DNA of 13,005 bases from NCBI GenBank assembly GCA_019264505.1, contig JAHUZY010000237.1:1-13005 (forward strand). Direction: 5' to 3'. A program made the position numbers and the translations under genes. The DNA comes from Phenylobacterium sp. GTDB taxonomy: Bacteria; Pseudomonadota; Alphaproteobacteria; Caulobacterales; Caulobacteraceae. Below the pieces are notes generated by a model that was not told the DNA's origin, made no database searches, and saw only the letters and a list, made by a program, of their open reading frames with translations. This document shows, in pieces, positions 10,487 through 13,005 of the stretch (its first letter is position 1; each line of letters begins with the position of its first letter).

Positions 10487-10515
10487 TTGCCCGAGTCGGA
10501 CCTGCGCCCTATGGT
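10487..10515 (+). promoter_or_regulatory. Possible promoter of the tRNA-Lys gene
   Basis: TTGCCC (10487-10492) and TATGGT (10510-10515) are spaced 17 bp and would start transcription some 30 bp before the tRNA. Both boxes are only partial matches to a sigma-70-type promoter, so this is a candidate only. Confidence 0.25.
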
Positions 10516-10554
10516 CCGCCCCCTTCGACCGGCGCCCATTCCGCGCCATGTCGT

Positions 10555-10629
10555 GGGCCGGTAGCTCAGTGGTAGAGCATTCGACTTTTAATCGAATGGT
10601 CGTGGGTTCGACCCCCACCCGGCCTACCA
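10555..10629 (+). tRNA. tRNA-Lys (anticodon UUU)
   Basis: The 75-nt cloverleaf is complete: acceptor stem GGGCCGG (10555-10561) with its partner CCGGCCT, D arm GCTC/GAGC, anticodon stem TTCGA/TCGAA around the loop CTTTTAA (anticodon TTT), T arm GTGGG-TTCGACC-CCCAC, discriminator A and an encoded CCA (10627-10629). The first pair is a G1-U72 wobble. The gene decodes AAA/AAG lysine codons. It is single, not part of a tRNA cluster, and lies between the divergent lipoprotein gene and the arsenite permease gene. Confidence 0.97.
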
Positions 10630-10645
10630 ATCCTCCTCAGGATTG
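10628..10645 (+). terminator. Small hairpin at the tRNA-Lys 3' end
   Basis: CAATCCT (10628-10634) and AGGATTG (10639-10645) form a perfect 7-bp stem with a CCTC loop beginning inside the tRNA CCA end. No T-run follows. It may help end the transcript or guide 3' trimming; a second dyad, TCCCATGGGA (10652-10661), lies just downstream. Confidence 0.35.
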
Positions 10646-10670
10646 CAGCGTTCCCATGGGACGCGAGGAC

Positions 10671-10706
10671 CGCTCTAATATTCCGCAATTCTAGAAATGT
10701 GATAAT
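10671..10706 (+). promoter_or_regulatory. AT-rich candidate promoter/operator upstream of the arsenite permease gene
   Basis: A short AT-rich island in otherwise GC-rich DNA, containing the palindrome TTCTAGAA (10689-10696) and a -10-like GATAAT (10701-10706), about 45 bp before the ACR3 start codon. The matching -35 is poor. A metalloregulator such as ArsR could bind the dyad, but nothing in the sequence proves it. Confidence 0.3.
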
Positions 10707-10750
10707 CGGAGCGCTTCGCGGCGCGGGCGCCGTGCTGGTGAGGGACGATC

Positions 10751-11809
10751 ATGTCGGTGTTTGAGCGCTATCTGACGCTTTGGGTGGGTCTGGCCATCGT
10801 GGCCGGCATCGGGCTTGGGCAGGTGTTTCCGGATATCTTCCAGGCGGTGGCCGCCCTGGAGGTGGCCAGCGTCAATCTGCCGGTGGCCCTGCTGATCTGG
10901 GCCATGATCATTCCCATGCTGGTGAAGATCGACTTCCGCGCCCTGGGCGGGGTGGCGGCGCACTGGCGCGGCATCAGCGTCACCCTGTTCGCCAACTGGG
11001 CGGTCAAGCCCTTCACCATGGCTCTGCTGGGCTGGCTGTTCATCGGTTGGCTGTTTAGGCCCCTGCTGCCTGAGGCGCAGATCGAGTCCTATATCGCCGG
11101 CCTGATCCTGCTGGGCGCCGCGCCGTGCACGGCCATGGTCTTCGTCTGGAGCCACCTGACCAAGGGGGACGCGCCCTTCACCCTGAGCCAGGTCGCCCTG
11201 AACGACACGGTGATGGTGGTGGCCTTTGCGCCCATCGTCGCCCTGCTGCTGGGGCTGTCGGCGATCATCGTGCCGTGGGCGACCCTGCTTTTGTCTGTGG
11301 CGCTCTACATCCTGACGCCGGTGGCGATCTCGCAGCTGCTGCGCGCCTGGCTGATCCGGTCCGGGCGGCTGGAGGCGTTTCTGAGCGCGGTGCAGCCGGT
11401 GGCCATCGCCGCGCTGCTGGGCACGGTGGTTCTGCTGTTCGCCTTCCAGGGGGAGCAGATCCTGGCCCAGCCGGTGGTGATCGCCCTCCTGGCCGTGCCG
11501 ATCATCATCCAGACCTATTTCATCTTCGGCCTGGCCTATCTGCTGAACCGCGCCACGGGCGAGATTCACGGTGTGGCCGGGCCCTCGGCGCTAATCGGGG
11601 CCAGCAACTTCTTCGAACTGGCCGTGGCCGCGGCCATCAGCCTGTTTGGACTCCAGTCGGGGGCGGCGCTCGCCACCGTGGTCGGGGTGCTAATCGAGGT
11701 GCCGGTCATGCTGACCCTGGTGGCGCTCGTGAACCGCTCACGCCCCTGGTACGAGGCCGGCCGCCGGGTCCGCCAGCGGCTGCAAGGGACCGACCCGGCG
11801 GGAGGCTGA
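10751..11809 (+). CDS. arsB: ACR3-family arsenite efflux permease
   Basis: A 352-residue inner-membrane transporter of the ACR3 (BART superfamily) type that exports arsenite, and possibly antimonite, using the proton motive force. About ten hydrophobic segments cover the length, beginning with LTLWVGLAIVAGIGLGQVFP. The family's two key residues are present: C126 in GAAPCTAMVFVWS, where arsenite thiol binding is proposed, and E289 in ASNFFELAVA. Other ACR3 features are LLIWAMIIPML, NWAVKPFTMALLGW and LNDTVMVVAFAPI. GAGGGA (10740-10745) lies 5 bp before ATG 10751. Length is normal. Usually ACR3 sits with arsR, arsC or arsH; none is visible within the roughly 1.2 kb of this window on its 3' side or upstream of the tRNA. 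Some annotations call it acr3 rather than arsB, which strictly names a different family. Confidence 0.93.
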   Translation: MSVFERYLTLWVGLAIVAGIGLGQVFPDIFQAVAALEVASVNLPVALLIWAMIIPMLVKIDFRALGGVAAHWRGISVTLFANWAVKPFTMALLGWLFIGWLFRPLLPEAQIESYIAGLILLGAAPCTAMVFVWSHLTKGDAPFTLSQVALNDTVMVVAFAPIVALLLGLSAIIVPWATLLLSVALYILTPVAISQLLRAWLIRSGRLEAFLSAVQPVAIAALLGTVVLLFAFQGEQILAQPVVIALLAVPIIIQTYFIFGLAYLLNRATGEIHGVAGPSALIGASNFFELAVAAAISLFGLQSGAALATVVGVLIEVPVMLTLVALVNRSRPWYEAGRRVRQRLQGTDPAGG

Positions 11810-11824
11810 CCACCGGCCGCCTTA

Positions 11825-11850
11825 CCGGTCCGGACCTCGGCCCGGACCGG
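11825..11850. terminator. Perfect hairpin between convergent ACR3 and PCu(A)C genes
   Basis: CCGGTCCGG (11825-11833) pairs perfectly with CCGGACCGG (11842-11850), a 9-bp stem with an 8-base loop, midway between the ACR3 stop (11809) and the PCu(A)C stop (11863). There is no T-run on either side. Its position argues for a shared transcript-end structure. Confidence 0.5.
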
Positions 11851-11862
11851 GGGCGCTGTGGT

Positions 11863-12309
11863 TCAGTGGGCCATGCCGTGCGGCGCGGAGCGGATCTGCG
11901 CGGCGACGGTCTGGGCCGGGGCCTTTTCGAAGGTCAGGGTGAGCTGGACCTCAGCCCCTTCGTCCAGGGCGCCGGTGGGGGCCATCAACATCAGGTGCTC
12001 GGCGCCGGGCTTCAGGGCGACGCTCTCGCCGGCAGGCAGGGGCAGTCCATCGGGCAGATGCCGCATCCGCATCACGCCGTCATCCATGGACATGGTGTGG
12101 ATTTCGCCCCGGGCGGCGGCAGGCGTGGACACGGCCACGAGGCGGTCATCGACGCTGGCCTGCAGGCCGACATAGCAGCCTGCGGCGCCGGCGCCGGCTG
12201 CGGCCGGGCGGCACCAGGGATCGGTGACCGTGACGACGGCCTCGGCGGTCGGTTGCGGGCTGCAGGCGGCCAGAAGGGCCAGGGGGGCGAGGAGGAGAAG
12301 CGATCTCAT
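11863..12309 (-). CDS. PCu(A)C-family periplasmic copper chaperone, lipoprotein form
   Basis: A 148-residue DUF461/PCu(A)C protein. Family members bind Cu(I) in the periplasm and pass it to cytochrome oxidase assembly, or buffer copper. Residues 1-16 form a lipoprotein signal ending LLAAC (Cys16), so it is membrane-tethered. The copper ligands are present: H71 in GEIHTMSM, M82 in MRMR, and H105 and M107 in EHLMLM, and the C-terminus is itself His/Met-bearing (PHGMAH). Unlike most members I know, which have Ala or Tyr there, the start of the domain has Cys33 (DPWCRP) and Cys45 (AGCYVG). ATG 12309 is chosen because GGAG lies 6 bp upstream and the lipobox is then correctly placed; a longer frame back to 12387 crosses the hairpin at 12360-12391. 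It lies 106 bp downstream of a TonB-dependent receptor on the same strand. Confidence 0.9.
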   Translation of the reverse strand: MRSLLLLAPLALLAACSPQPTAEAVVTVTDPWCRPAAAGAGAAGCYVGLQASVDDRLVAVSTPAAARGEIHTMSMDDGVMRMRHLPDGLPLPAGESVALKPGAEHLMLMAPTGALDEGAEVQLTLTFEKAPAQTVAAQIRSAPHGMAH

Positions 12310-12355
12310 GGCGGGCTCCGTGAGGGCGGGCCGGTGAAGGCGCCGCGGGGGCAGG

Positions 12356-12391
12356 AAAACTCGGCGGACCCACGATGGGGGAGCCACCGAG
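12356..12391 (-). terminator. Hairpin plus T-run between the TonB receptor and PCu(A)C genes
   Basis: Read on the - strand, CTCGGTGG (12391-12384) pairs with CCGCCGAG (12367-12360) in an 8-bp stem with one U-G wobble. A smaller CCCA/TGGG stem can form inside the loop, and TTTT (12359-12356) follows. On the + strand the wobble becomes a C-A mismatch, so the structure favours the - strand transcript. It could end the receptor mRNA, or attenuate read-through into the chaperone gene 47 bp further on. Confidence 0.5.
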
Positions 12392-12415
12392 CCGTGGGAA
12401 GTCTGGGGTGCGACC

Positions 12416-13005
12416 TCAGAAGTCGAGGACGACGCCGGCGAAGATCGAGCGACGGTCGCCAGGCCAGTAGGCGGCCGTGGTGGGCGCCGCCAGGATCACC
12501 GGCTGGACGCTGGAGACATAGGCCTCGTCGGTCAGGTTGCGCAGGTCGAGGAACAGGCTGATCCCGTTTGGCGCCGTCCAACCGAGGTTGAGATTGGCGA
12601 CGGCGTAGCTCGGCGACTTCAGCGTGTTGCGGAAGTCGACCCAGGCGCCCTGCGGCGACCACTCCACCGATGGCGCGACGAACCAGCCGGCCGGCGCGTC
12701 GTAACGCAGTTCGGCGCGATAGAAATGCTCCGGGGCGACCGGCAGGCGGTTGTCGCCGTACTGGGCGTCATCCCGGAACCGGAAGTCCGACCAGGTGTAG
12801 CTCTGGCGCAGACGCCAGGCCTCGGTGAAGCGCCAGTCGAGGGCGGCCTCGATCCCCCGGTGATAGGTCTCATCGGCGTTGAAGGTGGTGGCCGGTCGGT
12901 CGGGGCTGACGCTGAACTGGAGCATCTCCTTCTCCAGCTCGGCATGGTAGAAGGTCAGGTCCCAGGTCAACGCCCCGCGCCGGCCCCGCGTGCCGACCTC
13001 GAAGG
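12416..13005 (-). CDS. TonB-dependent outer-membrane receptor, C-terminal part
   Basis: Only the last 195 residues are in the window; the gene continues past the right edge, so signal peptide, TonB box and plug are not seen. The visible part is typical of the TonB-dependent receptor beta-barrel: it begins FEVGTRGRRG, then LTWDLTFYHAELEKEML, ETYHRGIEAALDWRF, LRQSYTWSDFRF, FYRAELRYDAP, NLNLGW and LFLDLRNLTDEAYVS, and ends in Phe (GVVLDF), the usual outer-membrane assembly signal. Such receptors import metal complexes or other large nutrients using TonB-ExbBD. The partner PCu(A)C gene on the same strand suggests copper or another metal complex as ligand, but that is inference from position. The lost N-terminal part would be needed to choose a subfamily. 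Confidence 0.93.
   Translation of the reverse strand, partial: FEVGTRGRRGALTWDLTFYHAELEKEMLQFSVSPDRPATTFNADETYHRGIEAALDWRFTEAWRLRQSYTWSDFRFRDDAQYGDNRLPVAPEHFYRAELRYDAPAGWFVAPSVEWSPQGAWVDFRNTLKSPSYAVANLNLGWTAPNGISLFLDLRNLTDEAYVSSVQPVILAAPTTAAYWPGDRRSIFAGVVLDF

Noticed and set aside
10433..10630. A 65-codon - strand frame over the tRNA containing GVEPTTIRLKVECS
   Set aside because: This peptide pattern is the well-known false frame produced by tRNA genes read antisense.
10691..11569. A 292-codon - strand frame opposite ACR3
   Set aside because: It is extremely Gln/His/Arg/Asp-rich, the reverse of hydrophobic transporter codons. An artefact of codon bias.
10555..11809. tRNA-Lys plus ACR3 as an integrated genomic island
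   Set aside because: No integrase, no repeated tRNA 3' end and no shift in base or codon use is visible within the window. Kept only as a check under the tRNA finding.
11125..12561. A 478-codon + strand frame over ACR3, PCu(A)C and the receptor end
   Set aside because: It crosses three real genes on both strands and the junction hairpins; its composition is Gly/Arg/Ala-rich and low in complexity. It is a shadow frame.

Overview
This is an ordinary chromosomal window from a GC-rich alphaproteobacterium, most likely a member of the Caulobacteraceae (Caulobacter / Phenylobacterium / Brevundimonas-like). The basis is high GC with strongly G/C-ending codons, the gyrA - coaD - cyclophilin - cyclophilin - queA - tgt gene order, a GyrA whose quinolone-determining region carries Met at the E. 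coli Asp87 position, and a lone bacterial alternative oxidase. The assignment comes from gene content and protein character, not from a database search.

Layout. (1) 169-858: alternative oxidase (ubiquinol oxidase) on the + strand, converging through a bidirectional terminator (893-930) on a secreted DUF3617 protein (950-1384, -). (2) 1566-6579: a + strand run of gyrA, coaD, a SnoaL/NTF2-like protein, a secreted cyclophilin and a cytoplasmic cyclophilin. The last four genes are packed within 0-5 bp, with TGATG stop/start overlaps at two junctions. (3) 6606-7601: a - strand membrane-anchored endonuclease/exonuclease/phosphatase-fold protein, convergent with the cyclophilins across a long hairpin and divergent from queA. 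(4) 7667-9858: the queuosine genes queA and tgt, overlapping by one base. (5) 9843-10436: an unrecognised lipoprotein on the - strand, overlapping the tgt 3' end. (6) 10555-10629: tRNA-Lys(UUU) with encoded CCA. (7) 10751-11809: an ACR3-family arsenite efflux permease without visible arsR or arsC. (8) 11863-13005: on the - strand, a PCu(A)C-type copper-chaperone lipoprotein preceded by the C-terminal part of a TonB-dependent receptor that runs off the window edge.

How the parts work together. GyrA (DNA supercoiling), CoaD (coenzyme A synthesis), the cyclophilins (protein folding) and QueA/Tgt (tRNA queuosine) are housekeeping functions. In the queuosine route Tgt inserts preQ1 at position 34 and QueA then converts it to epoxyqueuosine. 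The edges of the window are accessory: an alternative respiratory oxidase at the left, and metal/metalloid handling at the right (arsenite export; periplasmic copper chaperone plus outer-membrane receptor).

I found no convincing undescribed multi-gene system, no CRISPR array, no insertion sequence and no integrase. The observations most worth checking are: Tgt with two of its four zinc ligands replaced by serine; GyrA Met96 at the quinolone-resistance position; the orphan alternative oxidase with a pair of 10-bp-phased 8-mers upstream; the PCu(A)C protein with an extra cysteine pair beside a TonB receptor and separated from it by a hairpin; and several strong hairpins at gene boundaries that lack U-tracts. 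No gene-free stretch exceeds 300 bases.
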